64,000 bases of DNA from Micromonospora sp. WMMD812 (GTDB lineage Bacteria > Actinomycetota > Actinomycetes > Mycobacteriales > Micromonosporaceae): contig NZ_CP114904.1 in the NCBI RefSeq assembly GCF_027497215.1, positions 6,106,501-6,170,500 on the forward strand, given 5' to 3'. The notes beneath the pieces are model-generated. The model was given only the letters and a program-made list of their open reading frames with translations, was not told the origin of the DNA and ran no database searches. Shown here in pieces: positions 41,437 to 48,967 of the stretch (the stretch's first letter is position 1; every line of letters starts with the position of its first letter). Both the position numbers and the translations under genes were made by a program.

Positions 41437-42510
41437 CTATCGACCCGCAACAGGGCCGGTGGCCACCTCGACGGCGGAGGTGGTGGTCACGTCGGTGCCG
41501 CGCAGCTTGGCGTAGACGGCGTCGAAGCCGAACCCGGCGATGAAGCCGATGGCCAGGACGAAGAAGACGAGGCGTTTCGCGCCGCCGCCGGACAGCACCT
41601 CCGGATTGGTCGACAGCTGCGCGGCGACGAAGAGCAGGAAGGCGACCGCGCCGGCGCAGGCGCCGAGCACCGCGGCGCGCAGCCGGTTGCCGGAGCCGTC
41701 GGAGGCGCTGCGCATGATCGCGCCGCACATGGCCGCGAGCACCGGGGCGGCCGCGAGGACGGCCAGTGCCCGCCAACTCGCCGGCTCCCAGGCGTACGAC
41801 AGCGGCACGGCGGCGAGCGCCACCAGCAGCAGCCCCAGGCCGACGAGCAGACTGCGGGTCCCCCGGCGGGCCTCCAGGGCGGACTCCCGCCGCAGCCGTT
41901 CCCGCTCCTGCTCGTGCCGCCGGTGCTGCTCGACCAGGGAGGTGACGATCGCCCGCGCCGAGCCGGGTCGCCACTCCCCGGCGGTGGCCGCGAGGTCGTC
42001 CTCGGTGGCCTGGCCCGGCTCGCTCCGCAGCCGCTGCCATGCCTTCTCCGCCCCGCCGCCGAAGGCGGCGACCGGAGCCAGCGGCACCCGGCGGGACAGC
42101 GCGATGAGGCCGGCGATGAAGGTCGACCGTCCGCCGCCGACGAGCAGGACGGCGTCCACCGCGAGCAGGGACCGGTAGAAGCTCACCTCCCAGTCGCTCG
42201 ACGCGTCGGGCAGGACGTGGAACAGCTCCGGCCGTCGCGGCACCTCGGCGAACCCGGCGGTGGTGGCGTCGTAGGGGCCACGGACCTGGACGGAGCCGGG
42301 CTCGGCCCGGCCGGCGGCGACGTAGCCGTGTACCACGGCCGACTCGATGAACTCGTCGTCGCCGGAGTAGACCACGATCCGGCACTGCTGTGCGGCCAGC
42401 TCGCGGCCGAGTTCCTCGGCCGCCGCGGCGGCCGACGCCGTGTCACGCAGCGGCGGATCGTAGCCGCGACCCGGCTCGGCACTGCCGACTATCGCCACCG
42501 TCGGGGGCAT
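41437..42510 (-). CDS. SLOG-like Rossmann sensor with four membrane helices
   Basis: A 357-residue protein. Residues 1-170 form a Rossmann-like domain with SLOG/LOG features: VAIVGSAEPGRGYDPPL, VVYSGDDEFIESAV, then DAVLLVGGGRSTFIAGLIAL and PVAAFGGGAEKAW, the nucleotide-binding GGG loops of the SLOG superfamily. A charged coiled stretch (EQHRRHEQERERLRRESALEARR) follows, then four hydrophobic helices to the end. The start is set by GGAGG five bases before ATG 42510. SLOG domains sense or process nucleotides in conflict and signalling systems. It follows the Nudix gene by 127 bases on the same strand. Confidence 0.75.
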   Translation of the reverse strand: MPPTVAIVGSAEPGRGYDPPLRDTASAAAAAEELGRELAAQQCRIVVYSGDDEFIESAVVHGYVAAGRAEPGSVQVRGPYDATTAGFAEVPRRPELFHVLPDASSDWEVSFYRSLLAVDAVLLVGGGRSTFIAGLIALSRRVPLAPVAAFGGGAEKAWQRLRSEPGQATEDDLAATAGEWRPGSARAIVTSLVEQHRRHEQERERLRRESALEARRGTRSLLVGLGLLLVALAAVPLSYAWEPASWRALAVLAAAPVLAAMCGAIMRSASDGSGNRLRAAVLGACAGAVAFLLFVAAQLSTNPEVLSGGGAKRLVFFVLAIGFIAGFGFDAVYAKLRGTDVTTTSAVEVATGPVAGR

Positions 42511-42637
42511 CGGACCTCCACACCGTCCACTCGGGACCTACCACCGCCGGCCGTCGGGGTCGATCCCATGATGCCAGGCAGGGTCCCGGCGGGGCAGGGC
42601 GCGATCGGGCGTGCACCGGGCGGCGGGCACCTGGCGG

Positions 42638-43834
42638 TCACTGGTCGACGACCGCCGCCAGCTCGTCGCACAGCGGCCACGCCTCGTCCGCCAGGCACGC
42701 GGTCAGGCAGGCGAGACTGAAGGCCAACGGCCAGGACGCGGCGTGCCGGTCTGTCACGGGCAGCAGGGCGAGTGGCTCCGCCGCGTCCCACTCGGCCGTC
42801 GGGCTCACCCGCACGGCGGTCACCTCGCCCACGTATGGCCGCTCGCGCCACCGGACGCTCCGGGCGAGCACCTCGTCGGCGGTCACCTTGAGCATGGCCA
42901 CGGCGGCGAACTCCGGGACCCCTCCGCGGCTGAGCCAGCGGCCGGAGCCGAGCACCGCGCTTCCGGCGATCTCGTTCGGCTCGACGTGGCACTCCTCCCG
43001 CATCTCCCGCAGCGCGCCGTTGAGGATGACCTGCTGGAACGTCAGCTCGCCGGCGGGCGCGTCCCGCGGTTCCAGTGATCCGGAGCCGGACGGCGCGACG
43101 AGCCCTGGGCTGCCCACGTTGTCCCGGCTCTGTGCGACGAGGAGCAGTTGGCCGTCGATGGTGAACGCCAGCGTGGAGACGCCGACGACGTTCGCCAGCC
43201 GGCTGTCCCGGAAGCCGCGCAGCCGACCCCGGTGGTCGAGGAGCAGGTCCCGCCCGCGCAGCACCGGCGTCCGGCGGCCGGCCTCCTGCACGTCGTACGG
43301 GGCGAGCAGGTTGCTGCAGAAGAAGTCGAAGTAGTGCGCCCGGCGCAGGGTGACCACCGCGTCGTCGGAGCCGGTCGGCAGGTCGCTGGAGAGGCCCAGA
43401 ACGGGGTCGTTGTGCAGGGCGGCGGTCCGGGCGTGCCGGGCGAGGAAGTCGAACGACCAGCGCTTCAGGTCGCGGCCGAGCACGTAGTCGGTTGGTTCGA
43501 TCCGGACGTCGATGCGGTGCCCGCGCAGCCGCGCGCTCTCGTCGGCGAGCACGACGCCGAGGCTGTGCGCGTTCTCGAGCAGCCGGCCGGCGCCGGCGAC
43601 CTGCTCGGCGATGTCCCGGTAGTCGTCGGCGGCGCGGTGCTGGAAGCGGTACTGCCGGGCGCGGCGCCGGTTGTTGAGGATCTCCAGCGTGGAGACCACG
43701 GCGCCGGCCGCCGCGGCGGCCACGCTCAGCGCGACCGGTGGCGTCCGCACGGCCGTGGCGATGCTCAACGCCGCCAGCGCGGCACCGGCGGTGGTCAGCC
43801 GGTATCGCCACAGGCCCTGCCGCCAGATGCTCAT
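42638..43834 (-). CDS. Membrane-anchored Nudix-domain protein
   Basis: A 398-residue protein. Two hydrophobic helices (residues 10-50) anchor it. Residues 55-240 form an uncharacterised domain rich in Arg/Asp (FDFLARHARTAALHNDPVLGL). The last 160 residues are Nudix-like, with the core REMREECHV matching the REUxEExGU box. However, the Glu seven positions before it is replaced by Gln, so the box is incomplete and activity is uncertain. The start ATG 43834 gives MSIWRQGLWRYR. Immediately upstream of the SLOG-4TM gene in the same direction, so they probably act together on a nucleotide signal. Confidence 0.72.
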   Translation of the reverse strand: MSIWRQGLWRYRLTTAGAALAALSIATAVRTPPVALSVAAAAAGAVVSTLEILNNRRRARQYRFQHRAADDYRDIAEQVAGAGRLLENAHSLGVVLADESARLRGHRIDVRIEPTDYVLGRDLKRWSFDFLARHARTAALHNDPVLGLSSDLPTGSDDAVVTLRRAHYFDFFCSNLLAPYDVQEAGRRTPVLRGRDLLLDHRGRLRGFRDSRLANVVGVSTLAFTIDGQLLLVAQSRDNVGSPGLVAPSGSGSLEPRDAPAGELTFQQVILNGALREMREECHVEPNEIAGSAVLGSGRWLSRGGVPEFAAVAMLKVTADEVLARSVRWRERPYVGEVTAVRVSPTAEWDAAEPLALLPVTDRHAASWPLAFSLACLTACLADEAWPLCDELAAVVDQ

Positions 43835-44341
43835 CGTCGTGTTGACTCGCCTAGTCGTCCTGAGCACTCGGCACCTCTCCGGTCGACCCGATGGGCAGCC
43901 CGGATGGTATCGACGCGAGTCGACTGTCTGATAGCGGACAGGACGGCGGGGGGTCCGGCGTCGCACTGTTGTAGCAGGTGAAGAGGCTGACGGATGGCGG
44001 GCCACATCCCATTCCTCCGGCCCGGCGGGGACAGCACGGTCGCCGCCGACGCCGCCATCCGCAAGGCCCGGCCAAGCCGCCGCGGCGGGCACGGCGTACC
44101 AGCGCCGGTCCGACCGCGTAGCCGGCCGGCCGCGGTCGCGGCCCGCACCGGGCGCCCGGAGCGGTGCCGTTCCCACCCGGACAAGGACGTCACCCCAACT
44201 CTGGTGGCCGGTGTCCCCGCCGGCCGGCCGCGCCCCGTGCGCCCCGGCGGCCCCGGCCTCCCGCATCCGGACACCCGACCGGACCGGCGTCGGCCGTGTG
44301 CCGTGCGTCGCCGGCGACCGAGCCAGAGAGGAGGGGCCGCC
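43835..44341. other. Divergent intergenic region
   Basis: 507 bases between the Nudix gene and the small secreted-like gene pair. It has no credible gene; frames are Arg/Pro-rich shadows. A short inverted repeat CTGTC-TGATAGC-GGACAG lies near 43923-43940, in the place expected for the Nudix promoter. Confidence 0.4.
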
Positions 44342-44611
44342 ATGGCCACTCCGACCTTGACCGCATCCCTGAACGCGTCGACGTATTCGCCGGGGGACCA
44401 GATGACCCTCACGGTTTCCTACGCCGACGCCGACACGAGGCCGTTGACCGTCACGATCGTGGTGACCGACGCGCAGGGCAACAGCAGTGCTCCGGTGCGT
44501 GTCGCCGCCGTCATCGACCCGCTCACCGTCACCGTCACCGACGACTCCGGTCGCGCCTGGAGCCGGATGTCGGACAACGGGGCCGTGGCCGTCTACCGGG
44601 CGGTGGCGTGA
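44342..44611 (+). CDS. Small beta-sandwich protein, unknown function
   Basis: An 89-residue protein with no signal peptide, opening MATPTLTASLNASTYSPGDQ and continuing in alternating beta-type strands (TLTVSY, LTVTIVVTDAQG). This suggests a single Ig-like or tail-fibre-type domain. A very strong ribosome site (GAGGAGGGG) sets the start. The stop overlaps the next start by one base, and the next protein begins with a similar strand pattern, so the two are probably partners. Similar pairs occur in actinophage structural regions, but no other phage gene is nearby. Confidence 0.7.
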   Translation: MATPTLTASLNASTYSPGDQMTLTVSYADADTRPLTVTIVVTDAQGNSSAPVRVAAVIDPLTVTVTDDSGRAWSRMSDNGAVAVYRAVA

Positions 44612-45648
44612 TGCCCCGGGTGACCGTCACGGTGCGCGACACCGGCGGGCGCACCGCCACCGGCACCGCCGACTACGCCATCGCCCAGCCCGTGCTCGGG
44701 GGCTACTACCTCTCCGGTGGTGCCGACCCGACCGCGGACATGGCGGGCGGGAACTTTCGCTCGCTCACCCAATACCGCAGCTTCGCCGACGGCTACGTCT
44801 TTCCCGGATACCAGCGACCGTGGCTGATCACGCTGGGCAGGGCCGGCGTGCAGGTGAACATGGTGTTGGAGCTGAAGCACTACGGCGCGCCCAACGCCGG
44901 GCCGCAGACCTTCACCGTGGACGGCACGTCGTACACGGTCCCGGAGCCCGCGATGACCATCCAGCAGCGACCGGGGACGACCTGGCCCAAGGCGTACGGC
45001 TACGGCCAGGTCCTCGCCGGGCGGTGCGACGGCCTGTTCGCCCGCGCCCTGTCCCAGTACCGCACGATGGGCTTCGGGGTGAACATCCAGCTCGCCTCGG
45101 AGCTGGACACCGACCACGAGTTCGGCACGAGCGAGGCGGGGAAGGCGTACACCTGGGCGGAGTCGGACGCCCGGGCGGTGCAGGCGATGACCTACATCGT
45201 GAACTGGTTCAAGGCGCGGGCGCTGCCGGCCGGGACGACCTTCTCGGTCGGGGTGGGCGGGTTCGACCGGGCCTGCTTTCAGCGCACCCACCCGGAGTCG
45301 CTGATGTCGCGCCTCGACTTCCTCCAGTGGAACGTCTACGCGACCAGCGCGAGCCACACGGCGCTGTCCCGGTTCCGCCGGACGAAGGACTGGGCGGTCG
45401 CCGATCTCGGCCCGGTCGGGCTCTCCCGCCCGGTGCTCGTCGCGGAGTGGGGTGTCCGGGTGGCCGAGGTGCCGGACCAGGCCGGGTGGATCGCCACCGT
45501 CCCGGCCGTGATCGCCCAGCTCAACGCCGAGCGGGGGCCGCGGATCGTGCGGACCAACTACTTCAACTCGGGCTGGGGCACGCTGACGCCCAAGGCGACC
45601 GGGCTCGCCGCGCTGCGCAAGGCGTACGCCACCCGGCCGTACGTCTGA
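44611..45648 (+). CDS. Leaderless TIM-barrel glycosidase-like protein
   Basis: A 345-residue protein. Residues 1-28 look like a beta-sandwich tail (RVTVTVRDTGGRTATGTADY). Thereafter comes a probable TIM barrel of the GH26/GH39-like kind: VNIQLASELDTDHEFG with a candidate acid Glu, FLQWNVYATSAS, and PVLVAEWGVRVAE with a candidate nucleophile Glu near the C-terminus. There is no signal peptide, unusual for a polysaccharide hydrolase, so it may stay inside, act on the cell's own glycans, or be exported by an unseen route. I cannot assign a substrate. Confidence 0.7.
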   Translation: MPRVTVTVRDTGGRTATGTADYAIAQPVLGGYYLSGGADPTADMAGGNFRSLTQYRSFADGYVFPGYQRPWLITLGRAGVQVNMVLELKHYGAPNAGPQTFTVDGTSYTVPEPAMTIQQRPGTTWPKAYGYGQVLAGRCDGLFARALSQYRTMGFGVNIQLASELDTDHEFGTSEAGKAYTWAESDARAVQAMTYIVNWFKARALPAGTTFSVGVGGFDRACFQRTHPESLMSRLDFLQWNVYATSASHTALSRFRRTKDWAVADLGPVGLSRPVLVAEWGVRVAEVPDQAGWIATVPAVIAQLNAERGPRIVRTNYFNSGWGTLTPKATGLAALRKAYATRPYV

Positions 45649-45653
45649 CGGCC

Positions 45654-45686
45654 GCCGGTGGCGGGTCGCCGCGGCCCGCCACCGGC
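45654..45686. terminator. Bidirectional terminator hairpin
   Basis: Twelve-base arms GCCGGTGGCGGG (45654-45665) and CCCGCCACCGGC (45675-45686), between the convergent glycosidase-like and SRPBCC genes. Confidence 0.75.
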
Positions 45687-45690
45687 CGGC

Positions 45691-46221
45691 TCAGTCCAGG
45701 CCGAGGCGTTGGGCGTACGCGTGGCGCAGCTCCGGCCAGCCGAACTCCTTCGCCTCCGCGCCGCGGATCGGGCCGACCGGGTCGCCGTCGAGCAGGTGGT
45801 CGGCCACGTCGAAGCAGAGGTGCCAGCCGGCCGCGACGCTCGGCACGACGCCCGGGTCGGCCGTGGTGTGCCGCAGCGTGAGCCGGGTCCCGCCGACGGT
45901 GGGGTCCAGCTCCCATCGCAGCAGGTCGTCGCCCCAGGTGTACTCCAGCAGGTGCGGCGGCTCGGCCCGGCGTACCGTCGCCGGGTGCTCCTCGCGGGTC
46001 TCGCCGTCGACCAGGGTGAGCACGGCGGGGCCGGGCGAGCCGAGATCCCGGTCGGTGAGGAACGGCGCCCACTCGGCGAGCCTCGCCGGGTCGGTCAGCG
46101 CGGCCCAGACGGTGGCCGGCGGATGCCTCAGGACGCGGACCAGCACCAGGGCGGCGCCCTGGTCGGTGGTCTCGCAGCTCACCTGAGAGGGCGGGCTCGG
46201 GCGGAACTTGTCGCGGTCCAT
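45691..46221 (-). CDS. SRPBCC (AHSA1-type) domain protein
   Basis: A 176-residue START/Bet v1-like fold protein: VLVRVLRHPPATVWAALTDPARLAEWAPFLTDRD at the start, LLEYTWGDDLLRWELDP in the middle and LRHTTADPGVVPSVAAGWHLCFDVADHLL at the end, the usual AHSA1 hydrophobic-ligand cavity. ATG 46221 overlaps the stop of the ArsR gene by one base. Such pairs are common, with the ArsR protein controlling the SRPBCC gene; the ligand is unknown. Confidence 0.88.
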   Translation of the reverse strand: MDRDKFRPSPPSQVSCETTDQGAALVLVRVLRHPPATVWAALTDPARLAEWAPFLTDRDLGSPGPAVLTLVDGETREEHPATVRRAEPPHLLEYTWGDDLLRWELDPTVGGTRLTLRHTTADPGVVPSVAAGWHLCFDVADHLLDGDPVGPIRGAEAKEFGWPELRHAYAQRLGLD

Positions 46222-46535
46222 CACTGCTCCTGACTGTCGAGGTGCCGTTCCAGGGCGTCCAGGTGGCGGGTCCAGAGCCGCCGGTACGGGTCGAGCCACC
46301 TGTCCACGGCCTGCAACGGGCGTAGCTCGATGCGGTAGATGCGCTGCTGGGCGGCCGTGCGGCAGCTGACGAAGCCGGCCTCGCGGAGCACCCGCAGGTG
46401 TTTGGAGACCGCCGGCTGACTGACCCCCAGGGTGTCGACCAGTTCGTTCACGCTGCTCTCGCCGTGCCGGAGCCGGTCGAGGATCCGGCGGCGGGTCGGC
46501 TCGGCGAGGACGGTGAAGGCGTCGACGGCGGCCAC
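46221..46535 (-). CDS. ArsR family regulator
   Basis: A 104-residue winged-helix regulator (FTVLAEPTRRRILDRL, then SVNELVDTLGVSQPAVSKHLRVLREAG). GTG start at 46535 after GGGCAGG. No cysteine metal-site pattern of ArsR/SmtB sensors (only one Cys, in FVSCRTAAQQR), so it is more likely a non-metal sensor paired with the SRPBCC gene it overlaps. ATATG...CATAT (46543-46562), just upstream, may be its operator. Confidence 0.9.
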   Translation of the reverse strand: MAAVDAFTVLAEPTRRRILDRLRHGESSVNELVDTLGVSQPAVSKHLRVLREAGFVSCRTAAQQRIYRIELRPLQAVDRWLDPYRRLWTRHLDALERHLDSQEQ

Positions 46536-46655
46536 CTGCCCAATATGCCGGTCGGTTCATATGCTTGTCAAGGCATGCGCCCCAGGTCACGTGCGCTGGT
46601 GGGGAAGCGGCCCTGTCCCCCCGATGTGCCCGCGAGGGCTCCATATGCTCGGGGC

Positions 46656-47585
46656 ATGGAACTGCGGATCTTCACCGAACCCCAGCAGGGCGCCAGCTAC
46701 GACGAGCTGCTCGGCGTGGCCCGCTGCGCCGAGGACGCCGGCTACGGCGCGTTCTTCCGCTCCGACCACTACCTCAAGATGGGCGGGGTGAGCGGCGAGC
46801 CCGGCCCCACCGACGCGTGGACCACCCTGGCCGGCCTGGCCCGGGACACCAGCCGGATCCGGCTCGGCACGTTGATGACCGCCGCGACCTTCCGGCTGCC
46901 CGGTCCCCTGGCGATCACCGTGGCCCAGGTCGACCAGATGAGCGGGGGCCGGGTCGAGCTGGGCATCGGCGCCGGCTGGTTCGCCGAGGAGCACACCGCG
47001 TACGGGATCCCGTTCCCCTCGCTGGCGGAGCGGTTCGACCGGCTGGAGGAGCAGCTCGCGGTCATCACCGGGCTGTGGGCGACGCCGCGGGGGGAGACCT
47101 TCCACTTCGCCGGCCGGTACTACCCGGTGACCGACTCGCCCGCGCTGCCGAAGCCGGTGCAGGACCCGCGCCCGCCGATCCTGCTCGGCGGGACGGGCCC
47201 GAAGCGCACCCCGCGCCTCGCCGCCCGGTACGCCGACGAGTTCAATCTTCCCTTCGCCTCGGTGGAGGACTCCGCCACGCAGTTCGACCGGGTGCGGGAG
47301 GCGTGCGCCGAGATCGGGCGCGACCCGTCCGGGCTCCGGTGGTCGAACGCGCTGGTGCTCTGCTGTGGCCGCGGCGACGCCGAGGTGGACCGGCGGGCCG
47401 CCGCGATCGGCCGGGAACCGGACGAACTGCGGGCCAACGGCCTGACCGGCACCCCGGCCGAGATTGTCGACAAGATCGGGCGGTACGCGGCGATCGGCAG
47501 CGAGCGGCTCTACCTTCAGGTGCTCGACCTCGCCGACCTGGATCACCTTGAGCTGGTCGCGGCCGAGGTGATGCCGAAGCTCTGA
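46656..47585 (+). CDS. F420-dependent LLM-class oxidoreductase
   Basis: A 309-residue luciferase-like monooxygenase-fold enzyme, most likely using coenzyme F420. Typical segments: RCAEDAGYGAFFRSDHY, IRLGTLMTAATFRLPGPLAITVAQVDQMSGGRVELGIGAGW, RFDRLEEQLAVITGLW and PPILLGGTGPKRTPRLAARYADE. Divergent from ArsR with about 120 bases between. The substrate is unknown; members reduce quinones, imines, ketones or nitro compounds. Confidence 0.9.
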   Translation: MELRIFTEPQQGASYDELLGVARCAEDAGYGAFFRSDHYLKMGGVSGEPGPTDAWTTLAGLARDTSRIRLGTLMTAATFRLPGPLAITVAQVDQMSGGRVELGIGAGWFAEEHTAYGIPFPSLAERFDRLEEQLAVITGLWATPRGETFHFAGRYYPVTDSPALPKPVQDPRPPILLGGTGPKRTPRLAARYADEFNLPFASVEDSATQFDRVREACAEIGRDPSGLRWSNALVLCCGRGDAEVDRRAAAIGREPDELRANGLTGTPAEIVDKIGRYAAIGSERLYLQVLDLADLDHLELVAAEVMPKL

Positions 47586-47592
47586 GCCCGTC

Positions 47593-47618
47593 GCACGGCC
47601 GGCCGGCGCCGGCCGTGC
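47593..47618 (+). terminator. Terminator hairpin
   Basis: Arms GCACGGCCGGC (47593-47603) and its complement (47608-47618) with a four-base loop, eight bases after the LLM oxidoreductase stop. Confidence 0.75.
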
Positions 47619-47701
47619 TCCGGTCGGACCGCCGGCGCGGGTCGGCGCCGGCGGCCCGGCTCCCGCCGGCCGACCGCCATCGCGGACCGGCGCCGGTGGG
47701 T

Positions 47702-48091
47702 TCAGCGGACCGGGCCGGGGTCGCGCAGCACGGTGTCCAGCCGTCCGTCGCGGTCCCGGTCGAGGTAGGTGAGGTCGGGCACCCCGTCGCCGTCCAGGTC
47801 GACCTGCACGACGTCGGCCACACCGTCGCCGTCGAGGTCGGTGACCACCTCCACCGACCCGTCCAGGTGCCGGGTGACGATCGACCGGCCGCCGACGGCG
47901 CGGGGCGGCGGGCCCGGGGTGGGCACCGGGGTCGGGGCCGGCGGGGGCGCCGGAGTTGGTCGGGGACCGGGCGAGGAGGCGTACGGCCCGGCCGGCCCGC
48001 TCGCCGGCTCCACGCCGGTGCCGGTCGGGTCGATCTCCTCCTCGGACGGGAAGACGTCGCCTCGTGGGGCGGGATCTCGGTAGGTGCTCAT
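47702..48091 (-). CDS. Proline-rich protein with DxDxDG calcium-type repeats
   Basis: A 129-residue protein with no signal peptide. The first 70 residues are Pro/Ala/Gly-rich. The end holds three tandem repeats of about 11 residues (DLDGDGVADVV, DLDGDGVPDLT, DRDRDGRLDTV), like the calcium-binding turns of dockerin, thrombospondin type-3 or FG-GAP modules. It may bind Ca2+ and form a small solenoid. Function and location unknown. Start ATG 48091 has only a moderate ribosome site. Confidence 0.7.
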   Translation of the reverse strand: MSTYRDPAPRGDVFPSEEEIDPTGTGVEPASGPAGPYASSPGPRPTPAPPPAPTPVPTPGPPPRAVGGRSIVTRHLDGSVEVVTDLDGDGVADVVQVDLDGDGVPDLTYLDRDRDGRLDTVLRDPGPVR

Positions 48092-48211
48092 GGGCGTAGG
48101 GTTCCCCCCGACGCCGCGGGCAACCGTGTCCGATCGTCCGGTGCCGGCCGGCGCGAGGTCTGTCGGAGGATGCTGGCACCGACGATCACGGACAGAGACG
48201 GGGGTCAGGAC

Positions 48212-48967
48212 GTGGAGCTTCGCCGGAGCCGAGGATCACTCGTGCTGCCCCTGGTGTGCGTACTGGCGGGGGTCCTGCTGCTGGCGCTGCCCAGCGAGGG
48301 TTCGGTGCTGCGCACCGTCGTCGCGGTGGGCGTCATCGTGTTGGGCGGCGTCGTGCTGGTCCGGGCGCTGCGCCCGTTCACGTTCGGCATCGGCCCGGAC
48401 GGCCTGACCGTACGACGGCCCGGGTTGCGCCGGCAGATCTCGTGGGCGGAGGTCGACGCGCTCGTGCTCGACCAGTCACCGCCGGTCGACGGTCGACCCT
48501 TCCCGCCCCGCCTGCTCCTGGTGCCCGCGCGGGGTGTCACCGTCGGCCTGCCGACGACCGCGCGGCTCCCGGTGGACCGCCGGCCGGCGGTGGACCTGCT
48601 CGACCTCGGCCAGGTGCGGGAGAGGCCGGAGGAGGTGGCGGCCGCGCTCACCCGGTTCGCCGGCGAGCGGTTCCTCGACGCCGTCGGGAAGCGCCGGGCC
48701 GCCTTCGCGGTGGAGGATTTCACCGTCGGACTGCGCGGCTACCGGATGGACCAGGTCGACCGGCTCGTCCGCCGCGGTCAGGAGGCGCTGGCGTGGGGCG
48801 GTGTGCCCGAGCGGCAGGCGGCCCGGGACAAGATCGAGCAGGCCCGGGCGGCCGGACTGACCGTCGCCCAGCGTGGCTACGCCCAGCTCGAGGTCGACGA
48901 GGCGCTGGGCGCGCTGAGCGACGCGCTGGCCGACAACCCCTCGACCGACCGGGAGCCGACCACGTGA
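48212..48967 (+). CDS. Membrane PH-like protein with DivIVA-type motif
   Basis: A 251-residue protein starting at GTG 48212. ATG 48170 is an in-frame alternative, but its AGGAGG-like site is too close. Two hydrophobic helices (LVLPLVCVLAGVLLLALP and VLRTVVAVGVIVLGGVVLV) are followed by a bacterial PH-like domain (FTFGIGPDGLTVRRPGLRRQISWAEVDAL). Near residue 165 there is a DivIVA-like motif, FTVGLRGYRMDQVDRLVRR, then a helical tail. DivIVA motifs bind curved membranes or coiled-coil partners. Four-base overlap with the alditol oxidase gene. Confidence 0.72.
   Translation: MELRRSRGSLVLPLVCVLAGVLLLALPSEGSVLRTVVAVGVIVLGGVVLVRALRPFTFGIGPDGLTVRRPGLRRQISWAEVDALVLDQSPPVDGRPFPPRLLLVPARGVTVGLPTTARLPVDRRPAVDLLDLGQVRERPEEVAAALTRFAGERFLDAVGKRRAAFAVEDFTVGLRGYRMDQVDRLVRRGQEALAWGGVPERQAARDKIEQARAAGLTVAQRGYAQLEVDEALGALSDALADNPSTDREPTT

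Noticed and set aside
44342..45648. The two coupled frames as one gene broken by a frameshift
   Set aside because: The first has a natural stop and the second a well-placed ATG with one-base overlap; such overlaps are common in this window.
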